This document shows, one piece after another, positions 1 through 7,702 of a stretch of DNA of 29,801 bases. The notes under the pieces were generated by a model. It was not told the DNA's origin and ran no database searches. It was given only the letters and a program-made list of their open reading frames with translations. A program made the translations under genes and the position numbers. This DNA is from Aquariibacter sp964433315. Its GTDB lineage: Bacteria; Pseudomonadota; Gammaproteobacteria; Burkholderiales; Burkholderiaceae_C. The DNA is taken from the NCBI GenBank assembly GCA_964433315.1, contig CAYSQO010000019.1:1-29801 (forward strand), read 5' to 3'. The stretch's first letter is position 1. Each line of letters begins with the position of its first letter.

Positions 1-101
1 GGGGGGTGGGCATGGGGGCGGGTCCGGGTAAGCCCTGGGTTGTACACGCCTGCGCGCCAGCCTGCCGGCGCAGGGGGGCGAAGCCTTGGCACACTTGCGG
101 C

Positions 102-809
102 ATGAGCGATACCCCCAACCCCTCTGCCCTGAGCCCGCTCTTCTCGCGCAACCGCGCGTGGGCGGCCCGTAGCGAAGCTGCCGATCCCGGCTTCTTCAAG
201 CGTCTGCAGAACCAGCAGGCGCCCGAGTACCTGTGGATCGGCTGCGCCGACAGCCGGGTGCCGGCCAACGAGATCGTGGATCTCGCGCCGGGCGAGCTGT
301 TCGTGCACCGCAATGTGGCGAATGTCGTCGCCCATTCGGACCTGAACTGCCTCTCCGTCGTGCAGTTCGCCGTCGACCTGCTGAAGGTCAAGCACGTGAT
401 GGTCGTCGGCCATTACGGCTGCAGCGGCGTGAAGGCCGCCATGCTCGGGACCCGGGTCGGCCTGGCCGACAACTGGCTGCGCCATGTGCAGGACGTGCGC
501 CACAAGCATGCCGACTGGCTCTACGGCCTGCCCGACGTCGAGATCGGCCACGAGGCCATGTGCGAGCTGAACGTGCTGGAGCAGGTCAACAACCTGGGCC
601 AGACCACGGTGATGCAGGACGCCTGGATGCGGGGCCAGTCGGTCACGATTCATGCTTTGGTCTACGGGCTGAAGGACGGCTTCCTCAACGACCTGAGCTT
701 CTCCGCCACCGACGCCGAGTCGCTGGCCCGGGGCTACCAGGACGCGCTGACCGCCCTGAAGGCGCGCTACGCCGGGCGCATCGCCACGGCCAGCCCCACC
801 CCGCGCTGA
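102..809 (+). CDS. can: Beta-class carbonic anhydrase
   Basis: Zinc enzyme interconverting CO2 and bicarbonate in the cytoplasm, which supplies bicarbonate for carboxylation reactions. The 235-residue product shows the beta-class zinc site: C48 and D50 with R52 in the motif GCADSR, then H104 and C107 in VVGHYGCSGV. The segment GELFVHRNVANVV (about residues 64-76) is also typical. Length is close to the roughly 220 residues of E. coli Can. The frame is open upstream to position 6, but the upstream part (residues rich in Arg, Cys and Pro) does not look like this family, so I chose the ATG at 102. The next gene, aceK, begins 33 bases downstream on the same strand and may be cotranscribed. I see no convincing ribosome binding site. 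Confidence 0.95.
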   Translation: MSDTPNPSALSPLFSRNRAWAARSEAADPGFFKRLQNQQAPEYLWIGCADSRVPANEIVDLAPGELFVHRNVANVVAHSDLNCLSVVQFAVDLLKVKHVMVVGHYGCSGVKAAMLGTRVGLADNWLRHVQDVRHKHADWLYGLPDVEIGHEAMCELNVLEQVNNLGQTTVMQDAWMRGQSVTIHALVYGLKDGFLNDLSFSATDAESLARGYQDALTALKARYAGRIATASPTPR

Positions 810-842
810 GGCGCGCCCCGACCGTCCACCGCCCCGCTGCCG

Positions 843-2672
843 ATGTTTCCGTCCGCCCTCGATGACACCCACGCCTTCGACATCGCCCAGGCCCTGGTCG
901 AAGGCTTCAACCGCCACTACCGCCTCTTCCGTCAGACCAGCGCCGAGGCCAAGCAGCGTTTCGAGGCGGCCGACTGGCACGGCCAGCAGCGCGCCCAGCG
1001 GGAGCGGATCGAGTACTACGACCGCCGGGTGGCCGAGGCGGTCGAGCGGCTGGAGTCCGACTTCGGCGCCAGCCGGCTCAGCACCGGGGTCTGGCAGCAG
1101 ATCAAGCTGCACTACATCGGTCTGCTGACCGACCACATGCAGCCGGAGCTGGCCGAGACCTTCTTCAACTCGGTCACCACCAAGATCCTGCACCGCAGCT
1201 ACTTCCGCAACGACATCCTGTTCGTGCGTCCGGCGCTGAGCACCGAGTACATCGAGAACCTGGAGCCGGCCGAGCAGCCGACCTACCGCTCCTACTACCC
1301 GACGCGCGGCAACCTGCGCGAGACGGTGCGGCAGATCGTCGAGCACTTCGAGCTGGCCCTGCCCTTCGTCGACCTCGACAACGATGTCTCGCACATCCTG
1401 GAGGCCGTGCTGGAGCGCCTGGGCGACGGGCGCCTGAAGACCAACTTCCAGATCCAGGTGCTGTCCAGCCTGTTCTACCGGAACAAGGGCGCCTACCTGG
1501 TCGGCAAGATCGTCAACGGCTTCGTCGAGACGCCCTTCGCGCTGCCCATCCTGCACAACCGGCACAACCAGCTCTACATCGATGCGGCGCTGTTCGGCGT
1601 CGACGACATGCTGCTGCTGTTCAGCTTCGCGCGGGCCTACTTCATGGTCGACATGGCCATCCCGAGCGCGACCGTGCAGTTCCTGCGCTCGCTCATGCCG
1701 CGCAAGCCCAAGGCCGAGCTGTACAACGCGCTGGGCCTGCAGAAGCACGGCAAGAACCTGTTCTACCGCGACTTCCAATACCACCTGCGGCACTCGACCG
1801 ACAAGTTCCGCATCGCCCCGGGCATCAAGGGCATGGTGATGCTGGTCTTCGACCTGCCGTCCTTCCCCTTCGTCTTCAAGGTCATCAAGGACTTCTACCC
1901 GCCCCAGAAGGACACCACCCGCGAGCTGATCCAGAGCAAGTACCTGCTGGTCAAGCAGCACGACCGCGTCGGCCGCATGGCCGACACGCTGGAATACAGC
2001 AACGTGGCCTTCCCGCGGGCGCGCTTCGAGGAGGAGCTGATCGCCGAGCTCAAGCACTTCTGCCCCAGCGTGCTGGAGGAGGACGGCGACAGCCTGATCA
2101 TCCGCCACCTCTACATCGAGCGCCGCATGGTGCCGCTGAACATCTACCTGCAGGATGCGCGGCCCGACCAGATGGAGCACGCCGTCGTCGAGTACGGCAA
2201 CGCCATCAAGGACCTGGTGGCCGCCAACATCTTCCCCGGCGACATGCTGTGGAAGAACTTCGGCGTCACCCGCCACGGCAAGGTCGTGTTCTACGACTAC
2301 GACGAGATCGAGTACATCACCGACTGCAACTTCCGCCGCGTGCCCGCGCCGCGCAACGAGGAAGACGAGATGTCGGGCGAGATCTGGTACGCCGTCGGCC
2401 CCAAGGACGTCTTCCCCGAGACCTTCGGGCCCTTCCTGCTCGGCCACCCCGGGGTGCGCGAGATCTTCATGAAGTACCACGCCGACCTGCTCGACGTGGA
2501 CTTCTGGCAGTCGCACAAGGACCGCATCGGCGGGGGGCACGTGCACGATGTCTTCCCCTACGAGCAGCGGCGCCGTTTCCGGCACCGCGTCGGCCAGCCC
2601 TTCTCCAGCGTGGACGAGCCGCTGCCGGCGCTGCCGCCCGGGGCGGCGGACAACGGCTACAACCCGCTGTAG
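843..2672 (+). CDS. aceK: Isocitrate dehydrogenase kinase/phosphatase
   Basis: Bifunctional cytoplasmic enzyme that phosphorylates and dephosphorylates isocitrate dehydrogenase, directing isocitrate between the TCA cycle and the glyoxylate shunt. The 609-residue product matches the usual 570-610 length. Recognisable AceK segments are the nucleotide-binding region (IAPGIKGMVMLVFDLPSF, about residues 324-341, followed by FVFKVIKDFYPPQ) and the catalytic region with FPGDMLWKNFGV and VVFYDYDEIEYI (about residues 464-495). It starts 33 bases after carbonic anhydrase. No other glyoxylate shunt gene (aceA, aceB) lies in the window. The start ATG at 843 fits the family N-terminus (AFDIAQALVEGFNRHYRLFR follows closely). 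Confidence 0.97.
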   Translation: MFPSALDDTHAFDIAQALVEGFNRHYRLFRQTSAEAKQRFEAADWHGQQRAQRERIEYYDRRVAEAVERLESDFGASRLSTGVWQQIKLHYIGLLTDHMQPELAETFFNSVTTKILHRSYFRNDILFVRPALSTEYIENLEPAEQPTYRSYYPTRGNLRETVRQIVEHFELALPFVDLDNDVSHILEAVLERLGDGRLKTNFQIQVLSSLFYRNKGAYLVGKIVNGFVETPFALPILHNRHNQLYIDAALFGVDDMLLLFSFARAYFMVDMAIPSATVQFLRSLMPRKPKAELYNALGLQKHGKNLFYRDFQYHLRHSTDKFRIAPGIKGMVMLVFDLPSFPFVFKVIKDFYPPQKDTTRELIQSKYLLVKQHDRVGRMADTLEYSNVAFPRARFEEELIAELKHFCPSVLEEDGDSLIIRHLYIERRMVPLNIYLQDARPDQMEHAVVEYGNAIKDLVAANIFPGDMLWKNFGVTRHGKVVFYDYDEIEYITDCNFRRVPAPRNEEDEMSGEIWYAVGPKDVFPETFGPFLLGHPGVREIFMKYHADLLDVDFWQSHKDRIGGGHVHDVFPYEQRRRFRHRVGQPFSSVDEPLPALPPGAADNGYNPL

Positions 2673-2828
2673 GCCCGGTGTCCGCCCGGGCCGGCCCGGG
2701 AAAGCTCGGGGGGGGCTGTACGTGGTTCCCGCAGGACCCCTTTCGAGGGGGCTCCCTAGGATCGCGCGCTGAACCCTGAACACGGCGCCGGCCCGATCGG
2801 CGTCGCCCCCCCGACCGAGGAGACACCG

Positions 2829-3959
2829 ATGAGCGACACCCAAGCCAAGAAGACCCCTGGCGCCCCGCGCCGCCGCTTCCTGAAGAAGGCCTCTGCCGGG
2901 GCCGTCGGTGCGACCGCGCTGGCCGCGCCGATGATCTCCAAGGCGGAGACCGTGACCCTGCGCTTCCAGAGCACCTGGCCGGCCAAGGACATCTTCCACG
3001 AGTACGCCCAGGACTTCGCCAAGAAGGTCAACGACATGGCGGGCGGCCGCCTCAAGATCGAGGTGCTGCCGGCCGGCTCGGTGGTGCCGGCCTTCCAGAT
3101 GCTCGACGCCGTGCACAAGGGCACGCTCGACGGCGGCCACGGCGTGATCGCCTACTGGTACGGCAAGAACTCGGCCCTGGCCCTGTGGGGCTCCGGCCCG
3201 GCCTTCGGCATGGACCCGAACATGGTCCTGGCCTGGCACAACTACGGGGGCGGCCGGGAACTGGTCGCCGAGATCTACAAGTCGCTCAACCTCGACGTCA
3301 CGAGCTTCATGTACGGCCCGATGCCCAGCCAGCCGCTGGGCTGGTTCAAGAAGCCGATCGCCAAGGTCGAGGACATGAAGGGCCTGAAGTTCCGCACAGT
3401 CGGCCTGGCCGTTGACGTGTTCACCGAGATGGGGGCGGCCGTCAACCCGCTGCCCGGCGGCGAGATCGTCCCCGCCCTGGACCGCGGCCTGATCGACGCG
3501 GCCGAGTTCAACAATGCCACCTCGGACCGCATCCTCGGCTTTCCCGACGTGGTCAAGAACTGCATGCTGCAGAGCTTCCACCAGAGCGGCGAGCAGTTCG
3601 AGATCCTCTTCAACGGCGCCAAGTACCGCAGCCTGCCGGCCGAGCTGCGCGCGATGATCGACTACGCCGTGCAGGCCTCCAGCGCCGACATGAGCTGGAA
3701 GGCCATCCACCGCAATTCGACCGACTACGCCGAGATGAAGAAGTCGGGCGTGAAGTTCTACAAGACGCCGGACGCCATCCTGCGGGCCCAGCTCGAGGCC
3801 TGGGACAAGACCATCGAGAAGAAGTCTGCCGAGAACCCGCTCTTCAAGAAGGTGCTGGATTCGCAGCGCGCCTTCGCCCAGCGCTGCGGCCAGTGGCAGA
3901 ACGACTACCTGGTCGACTTCACGATGGCCTTCAACCACTACTTCGGCCGCAAGGGCTGA
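2829..3959 (+). CDS. TRAP transporter substrate-binding protein (DctP/TakP-like), Tat-exported
   Basis: Periplasmic binding protein of a tripartite ATP-independent periplasmic transporter, delivering an organic acid to the two membrane subunits encoded next. The 376-residue product begins with a twin-arginine signal (PRRRFLKKASAGAVGATALA, then APMISKAE), so export is probably folded via Tat. Family signatures are DMKGLKFRTVGLAVDVFTEM and LPGGEIVPALDRGLIDAAEF. The second includes the EFNN segment seen in the TakP/FcbT1 branch (mannitol/chloroaromatic/2-oxoacid type); this branch assignment is from memory. GAGGAGA sits just upstream of the ATG at 2829. The ligand cannot be read from sequence; 2-oxoacids, lactate or aromatic acids are plausible. 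Confidence 0.92.
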   Translation: MSDTQAKKTPGAPRRRFLKKASAGAVGATALAAPMISKAETVTLRFQSTWPAKDIFHEYAQDFAKKVNDMAGGRLKIEVLPAGSVVPAFQMLDAVHKGTLDGGHGVIAYWYGKNSALALWGSGPAFGMDPNMVLAWHNYGGGRELVAEIYKSLNLDVTSFMYGPMPSQPLGWFKKPIAKVEDMKGLKFRTVGLAVDVFTEMGAAVNPLPGGEIVPALDRGLIDAAEFNNATSDRILGFPDVVKNCMLQSFHQSGEQFEILFNGAKYRSLPAELRAMIDYAVQASSADMSWKAIHRNSTDYAEMKKSGVKFYKTPDAILRAQLEAWDKTIEKKSAENPLFKKVLDSQRAFAQRCGQWQNDYLVDFTMAFNHYFGRKG

Positions 3960-3988
3960 AACCGGCCCGCCCGGCGGGCTGAGCGGAT

Positions 3989-4019
3989 GGGGGCGCCGTC
4001 ATGGCGCCCCCGTTGTTTT
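3989..4019 (+). terminator. Intrinsic terminator between TRAP binding protein and permeases
   Basis: A perfect 9-bp stem (GGGGGCGCC, 3989-3997; GGCGCCCCC, 4003-4011) with a 5-base loop is followed by GTTGTTTTG. It lies 29 bases after the binding-protein stop and 32 bases before the small-permease start. A partial terminator here would make far more binding protein than permease, which is the usual stoichiometry for TRAP systems. Confidence 0.8.
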
Positions 4020-4051
4020 GCCGGCCCGGCCGGCACGCACAAGGATCTGCG

Positions 4052-4672
4052 ATGCAAAAAGTGCTGCTCGCCGTCGATCGCCTGTCCACGGCCTTCGGCA
4101 AGCTCTGCGCGTGGACGGTGGTCCTGCTCACCGCCCTCATCACCTGGGAGGTCTTCTCCCGCTACGCGATGAACAAGCCGCATGCCTGGGTGCTGGACGC
4201 CCAGATCATGCTGTACGGCACGCTCTTCATGACGGCCGGCGCCTACACGCTCAGCAAGAACGGCCACGTCCGCGGCGACGTGCTCTACGGCTTCTTCCGC
4301 CCGCGTACCCAGGCGGCAGTCGATCTGGCGCTCTACCTGGTCTTCTTCCTGCCCGGCGTGGTGGCCCTGACCTGGGCCGGCTGGGGCTTCGCGCAGGAGT
4401 CGCTGGCCATCCGGGAGCAGACCTTCTCGGCCGATGCGCTGCCGCTCTACCCCTTCAAGTTCGTGATTCCGGTGGCCGGCGGCATCCTGCTGCTGCAGGG
4501 CCTAGTCGAGATCGTGCGCTGCGTGATCTGCCTGCGCGAGGGCGAATGGCCCTCCCGCGAGGCCGATGTCGAGGAAGTCGACGTCGACAAGCTCAAGGAG
4601 ATGGTCCACGTGAAGGACGATGACATCGCGGCGCTCGACGCCCTGGCGCCGCAGCAAGGAGGCCGCGCATGA
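4052..4672 (+). CDS. TRAP transporter small permease (DctQ-like)
   Basis: Inner-membrane small subunit of the TRAP transporter, 206 residues. It shows the expected four hydrophobic helices: about residues 15-40 (including WTVVLLTALITWEVFSRY), 50-70 (AQIMLYGTLFMTAGAYTLSK), 88-115 (VDLALYLVFFLPGVVALTWA) and about 130-155. The helices are followed by an acidic cytoplasmic tail. I chose the ATG at 4052 because AAGGA lies 6 bases before it; an ATG at 4001 in the same frame falls inside the upstream terminator stem. The gene overlaps the large permease by ATGA, so the two are probably translationally coupled. Confidence 0.9.
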   Translation: MQKVLLAVDRLSTAFGKLCAWTVVLLTALITWEVFSRYAMNKPHAWVLDAQIMLYGTLFMTAGAYTLSKNGHVRGDVLYGFFRPRTQAAVDLALYLVFFLPGVVALTWAGWGFAQESLAIREQTFSADALPLYPFKFVIPVAGGILLLQGLVEIVRCVICLREGEWPSREADVEEVDVDKLKEMVHVKDDDIAALDALAPQQGGRA

Positions 4673-6672
4673 AGATCCGCAAGGAACTCTGGTTCGGCTT
4701 CTCGCTGATGGCGATCATCATCGCCGCGGCGGGTGCCATGCTGATCAGCGTCGACACCGTCACCAACGGTCACATCGGCCTGCTGATGCTGTCGCTGGTC
4801 GTCGTGGCCATCATGCTGGGTTTCCCCACGGCCTTCACGCTGATGGGCATGGGGATGATCTTCACGTGGATCGCCTACGAGGAGAACACGACCAAGACCC
4901 TGGACCTGATGGTCCAGTCGGCCTACAAGGTGATGAGCAACGACGTGCTCATCTCCATCCCGCTCTTCGTCTTCATGGGCTACCTGGTCGAGCGGGCCAA
5001 CCTGATCGAGAAGCTCTTCAAGAGCCTGCACCTCTCGCTGGCGCGCGTGCCGGGCTCTCTCGCCGTGGCCACGCTGGTGACCTGCGCGATCTTCGCCACG
5101 GCCACCGGCATCGTCGGCGCGGTCGTGACGCTGATGGGTCTGCTCGCCCTGCCGGCCATGCTGCGCGCCGGCTACAGCGTGCCGATGTCGGCGGGGGCCA
5201 TCACGGCGGGCGGCTGCCTCGGCATCCTGATCCCGCCCTCGGTGCTGCTGATCGTCTACGGCGCGACGGCCGGGGTCTCGGTCGTTCAGCTCTACGCCGG
5301 GGCCTTCTTCCCGGGGATCATGCTGGCGGGGCTCTACATCCTCTACGTGATCATCCTGGCCAAGGTGAAGCCGGAACTGGCGCCGCCCCTGAGCGCCGCC
5401 GAGCGCGCCGTGCCGCTGCCCGAGCCGCTCCAGCGCCTGGGGGCGACGCCGGAGCGCCGGGTCCTGCCGATGCTGCTCGCAGCGCTCAAGGGGCGCCGCA
5501 ACGCCGACGTGCCGACCGCCTACCTGCTCAAGCAGCTGGGCATCGCCCTGCTGCCGGCGCTGCTGGTGCTGCTGGTCGCCCTGGCGGCCTACCCGCGCGC
5601 GCCGCTGCCCGGCGATGCGCCGGCGGCCGAGCCGGCCCTGCAGGAGATCGGCGCCGCCGGCGAGCGTCGACATGGCGGCGGCGGGCTGGAGGAGCCGCCC
5701 GGTGCCGCGGGCGGGCTGGCCGAGCCGCCCGGCGCGGCGGCCGGCGGGCTCAGCGAGCCGCCGTCGGCCGGTGGCCTGTCCGAGCCGCCGGGGGCGCAGG
5801 GCGGGCTGTCCGAACCGCCGGGGGCCGAAGCTCCCAGCCGCGCGACCCGTGGCGGCCTGAGCGAGCCCGGCCTGGCCGAGCCCGGGGCGGCCGGCGACGC
5901 TCCGGCGGCCGCGGCGGTCCGTCCGGCGACGAACTACTGGATCGGCGTCGGCGTGGCCGGCCTGGCCCTGGCCGCCTACTACGCGGTGCTGAGCGCGACA
6001 CGCTTCGAGATCTTCAAGATGCTGCTGTCGAGCTTCTTCCCGCTGCTCATCATGATCATGGCGGTGCTCGGCTCGATCGTCTTCGGCCTGGCCACGCCCA
6101 CCGAGGCCGCGGCCGTCGGGGCCTTCGGGGGCTTCCTGCTGGCGGCGGCCTACAAGCAGCTCAACCTGAGCGTGGTCAAGGAATCCGTCTTCCTGACGGC
6201 CAAGACCTCGGCCATGGTCTGCTGGCTCTTCGTCGGCTCGGCCATCTTCTCGGCGGCCTTCGCGCTGCTGGGGGGGCAGGAGCTGGTCGAGCAGTGGGTG
6301 CTGGGCATGAACCTGACGAAGACCGAGTTCCTGATCCTGAGCCAGGTGATCATCTTCGTGCTGGGCTGGCCGCTGGAGTGGACCGAGATCATCGTGATCT
6401 TCATGCCCATCTTCATCCCGCTGCTGGACAACTTCGGGGTCGATCCGCTGTTCTTCGGCCTGCTCGTGGCCTTGAACCTGCAGACCGCCTTCCTGAGTCC
6501 GCCGGTGGCGATGAGCGCCTTCTACCTGAAGGGGGTGGCGCCGAAGCACGTCACGCTGAACCAGATCTTCGCGGGCATGATTCCCTTCATGGGCATCCAG
6601 ATCGTCGCGATCGTCCTGCTCTACGTCTTCCCCGGCATCGGCCTCTGGCTGCCGCAGGTGCTCTACAAGTAA
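4669..6672 (+). CDS. TRAP transporter large permease (DctM/FcbT3-like) with long repeat-bearing insert
   Basis: Inner-membrane large subunit that carries the solute, driven by an ion gradient. The 667-residue product is much longer than the roughly 425-residue DctM norm. The normal helices run from residue 1 to about 230 and resume at about 420; the conserved GLATPTEAAAVGAFGG segment lies in the second part. The roughly 190-residue insert contains one extra hydrophobic helix (LGIALLPALLVLLVALAAYP, about 289-308) and then a Gly/Pro/Glu-rich loop of GGLSEPPGA-like repeats (residues 338-409). Another helix (WIGVGVAGLALAAYYAVLSA) follows. Extended large permeases are known in the mannitol/chloroaromatic branch; the repeat loop looks specific to this lineage. 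It starts within the stop codon of the small permease. Confidence 0.92.
   Translation: MKIRKELWFGFSLMAIIIAAAGAMLISVDTVTNGHIGLLMLSLVVVAIMLGFPTAFTLMGMGMIFTWIAYEENTTKTLDLMVQSAYKVMSNDVLISIPLFVFMGYLVERANLIEKLFKSLHLSLARVPGSLAVATLVTCAIFATATGIVGAVVTLMGLLALPAMLRAGYSVPMSAGAITAGGCLGILIPPSVLLIVYGATAGVSVVQLYAGAFFPGIMLAGLYILYVIILAKVKPELAPPLSAAERAVPLPEPLQRLGATPERRVLPMLLAALKGRRNADVPTAYLLKQLGIALLPALLVLLVALAAYPRAPLPGDAPAAEPALQEIGAAGERRHGGGGLEEPPGAAGGLAEPPGAAAGGLSEPPSAGGLSEPPGAQGGLSEPPGAEAPSRATRGGLSEPGLAEPGAAGDAPAAAAVRPATNYWIGVGVAGLALAAYYAVLSATRFEIFKMLLSSFFPLLIMIMAVLGSIVFGLATPTEAAAVGAFGGFLLAAAYKQLNLSVVKESVFLTAKTSAMVCWLFVGSAIFSAAFALLGGQELVEQWVLGMNLTKTEFLILSQVIIFVLGWPLEWTEIIVIFMPIFIPLLDNFGVDPLFFGLLVALNLQTAFLSPPVAMSAFYLKGVAPKHVTLNQIFAGMIPFMGIQIVAIVLLYVFPGIGLWLPQVLYK
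5680..5894 (+). repeat. In-frame tandem repeat GGLSEPPGA in the TRAP large permease
   Basis: About six imperfect copies of a 9-11 residue unit at residues 338-409: GGLEEPPGA, GGLAEPPGA, GGLSEPPSA, GGLSEPPGA, GGLSEPPGA, and a degenerate last copy with GGLSEPG and LAEPGA. Copies differ in spacing and synonymous codons, so this is a kept coding repeat rather than a fresh duplication. It sits between two extra hydrophobic helices and so forms a loop on one side of the membrane. Confidence 0.85.
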
Positions 6673-6681
6673 GCCGGCCCG

Positions 6682-6714
6682 GTCCGCGCAGGATTCGTCG
6701 GATCCTGCGCGGAC
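6682..6714 (+). terminator. Strong hairpin after the TRAP operon
   Basis: Arms GTCCGCGCAGGAT (6682-6694) and ATCCTGCGCGGAC (6702-6714) pair perfectly over 13 bp with a 7-base loop, 10 bases after the TRAP large-permease stop. There is no T-tract, so it may be a 3'-end stabiliser, a Rho-assisted terminator or an operator rather than a classical intrinsic terminator. Confidence 0.5.
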
Positions 6715-6763
6715 CACGGGCCTGCCGCCCCGGGAGGGCCCCCGGGCGGTCCGGCAATGCCGG

Positions 6764-6769
6764 TATATT
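6764..6769 (+). promoter_or_regulatory. Candidate -10 box upstream of the sigma-factor operon
   Basis: TATATT in the context CGGTATATTGCGAC stands out in this GC-rich DNA, about 270 bases before the sigma-factor start. The same GGTATATT octamer occurs upstream of the collagen-like gene at 15499-15506. No good -35 hexamer is visible at 16-18 bases, so an extended -10, an activator, or an alternative sigma factor would be needed. Confidence 0.35.
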
Positions 6770-6833
6770 GCGACGCTCGGTCGCGACAGGTTTCAGTCAA
6801 GTCGAGGCCGCGTAAGTTTCGTCCTGCGGTTCG

Positions 6834-6851
6834 AAACGGTTGCGACCGTTT
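6834..6851. promoter_or_regulatory. Inverted repeat AAACGGT-N4-ACCGTTT (possible operator or leader hairpin)
   Basis: A perfect 7-bp dyad with a TGCG centre lies about 70 bases after the TATATT box. An overlapping dyad, GTTTCG (6816-6821) with CGAAAC (6832-6837), shares its right arm, so the two structures would be mutually exclusive in RNA. Confidence 0.35.
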
Positions 6852-7012
6852 TCCTGCTGCGCCCGAGGCACCCGGCCGAACCGGCCCGCTGCGGGGCCGC
6901 AGCCCGGCCGGGCCGATGCTCTCTCGTCGTCAGTCTTCCTGTCCGGGGCCCGGATGCCGCTCTGCCCGCCGCCTTCCACTGCACGCGCCTTCCGGCCTGA
7001 GGGGGCGGCAGG

Positions 7013-7028
7013 CCCCGTGCTTGCGGGG
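7013..7028 (+). promoter_or_regulatory. Hairpin covering the ribosome site of the sigma-factor gene
   Basis: CCCCG (7013-7017) can pair with CGGGG (7024-7028), and the only purine-rich Shine-Dalgarno-like bases (GCGGGG) before the ATG at 7037 lie in the right arm. Pairing would dampen translation of the sigma factor. Confidence 0.3.
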
Positions 7029-7036
7029 CATCAGCC

Positions 7037-7702
7037 ATGAATACCCTGGTGCTGCCGACCGGCCTGGAAGCCGTTGCCGCCTCGCTGCGCGTGGCGGCGC
7101 CCGCGGCCGAGCCGGACCGCATGGTGCAGCTGCTTCGCCGCATCCAGGACCGCGACCGCCAGGCCCTGCGCGAGCTTTATGTCGGCTACAGCGCCCGCAT
7201 TCGTAACTATGCGATGCGTGTGTTGCACGACGAGCACGCGGCCGAGGACGTTGCGCACGACGTTTTCTTGCGGGTCTGGCGCTACGCTTCGTCCTACGAT
7301 CCCGAGAAGGTCGGCCGGCCCGAGGCTTGGCTGTTCCAGATCGCCCGAAACCAGGCGATGAACCACGCGGTTCAGCGCGCCCGCATCACCCAGCTCGATC
7401 AAGAAGACGGCGAGTCGACCGACATCACGGCCTGGCAGGACGGTCACGAGGACGGCCGCGACCGCCTCTTCGACCGCGTCAGCGCCCGCAGCGAGGCCTT
7501 TGCCCAGGCCCTGCGCGCCCTGCCTCCCCACTACCGTCAGGTGCTTTTCTTGCGGTTCCACCACGACTTGTCCAACCCCGAGATCGCGGCCCAGCTCGGC
7601 CTGCCGGTGGGCACGGTCAAGACCTGGCTGCGCCGCGGCCTGATCCATCTGCGGGCGACGCTGCGCGTCCAGCTGGACCCTGCGGCCGGAGCGGCGGAAT
7701 GA
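7037..7702 (+). CDS. ECF-type RNA polymerase sigma factor
   Basis: The 221-residue product has the two-domain layout of extracytoplasmic-function sigma-70 factors. Region 2 spans about residues 28-95, with AAEDVAHDVFLRVWR and GRPEAWLFQIARNQAMNH. Region 4 spans about 150-208, with LPPHYRQVLFLRFHHDLSNP and a helix-turn-helix around IAAQLGLPVGTVKTWLRRGL. It directs RNA polymerase to a small set of promoters and is normally held by an anti-sigma factor. Its stop overlaps the start of the next gene (ATGA), and that gene overlaps the ABC exporter, so regulator and secretion genes form one unit. The ATG at 7037 has only a weak GC-rich ribosome site inside a small hairpin; an internal ATG at 7121 would still keep region 2. 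Confidence 0.92.
   Translation: MNTLVLPTGLEAVAASLRVAAPAAEPDRMVQLLRRIQDRDRQALRELYVGYSARIRNYAMRVLHDEHAAEDVAHDVFLRVWRYASSYDPEKVGRPEAWLFQIARNQAMNHAVQRARITQLDQEDGESTDITAWQDGHEDGRDRLFDRVSARSEAFAQALRALPPHYRQVLFLRFHHDLSNPEIAAQLGLPVGTVKTWLRRGLIHLRATLRVQLDPAAGAAE

Larger units (their letters stand above)
6673..7036 (+). promoter_or_regulatory. Gene-free 364-bp leader of the sigma-factor/secretion operon
   Basis: I see no coding region here. In order it holds a perfect 13-bp inverted repeat (6682-6714), a TATATT box (6764-6769), an AAACGGT/ACCGTTT inverted repeat (6834-6851) and a small CCCCG/CGGGG hairpin (7013-7028) directly before the sigma-factor ATG at 7037. The length and several dyads suggest a regulated promoter and a structured 5' leader. 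Confidence 0.5.

Noticed and set aside
6..101. N-terminal extension of the carbonic anhydrase
   Set aside because: The upstream residues are Arg/Cys/Pro-rich and unlike the family; the ATG at 102 gives a normal length.
2673..2828. Promoter or terminator between aceK and the TRAP operon
   Set aside because: Only a weak TAGGAT (2757-2762) and a short CCCC/GGGG dyad are visible, without a -35 or T-tract, so I did not list a specific site.
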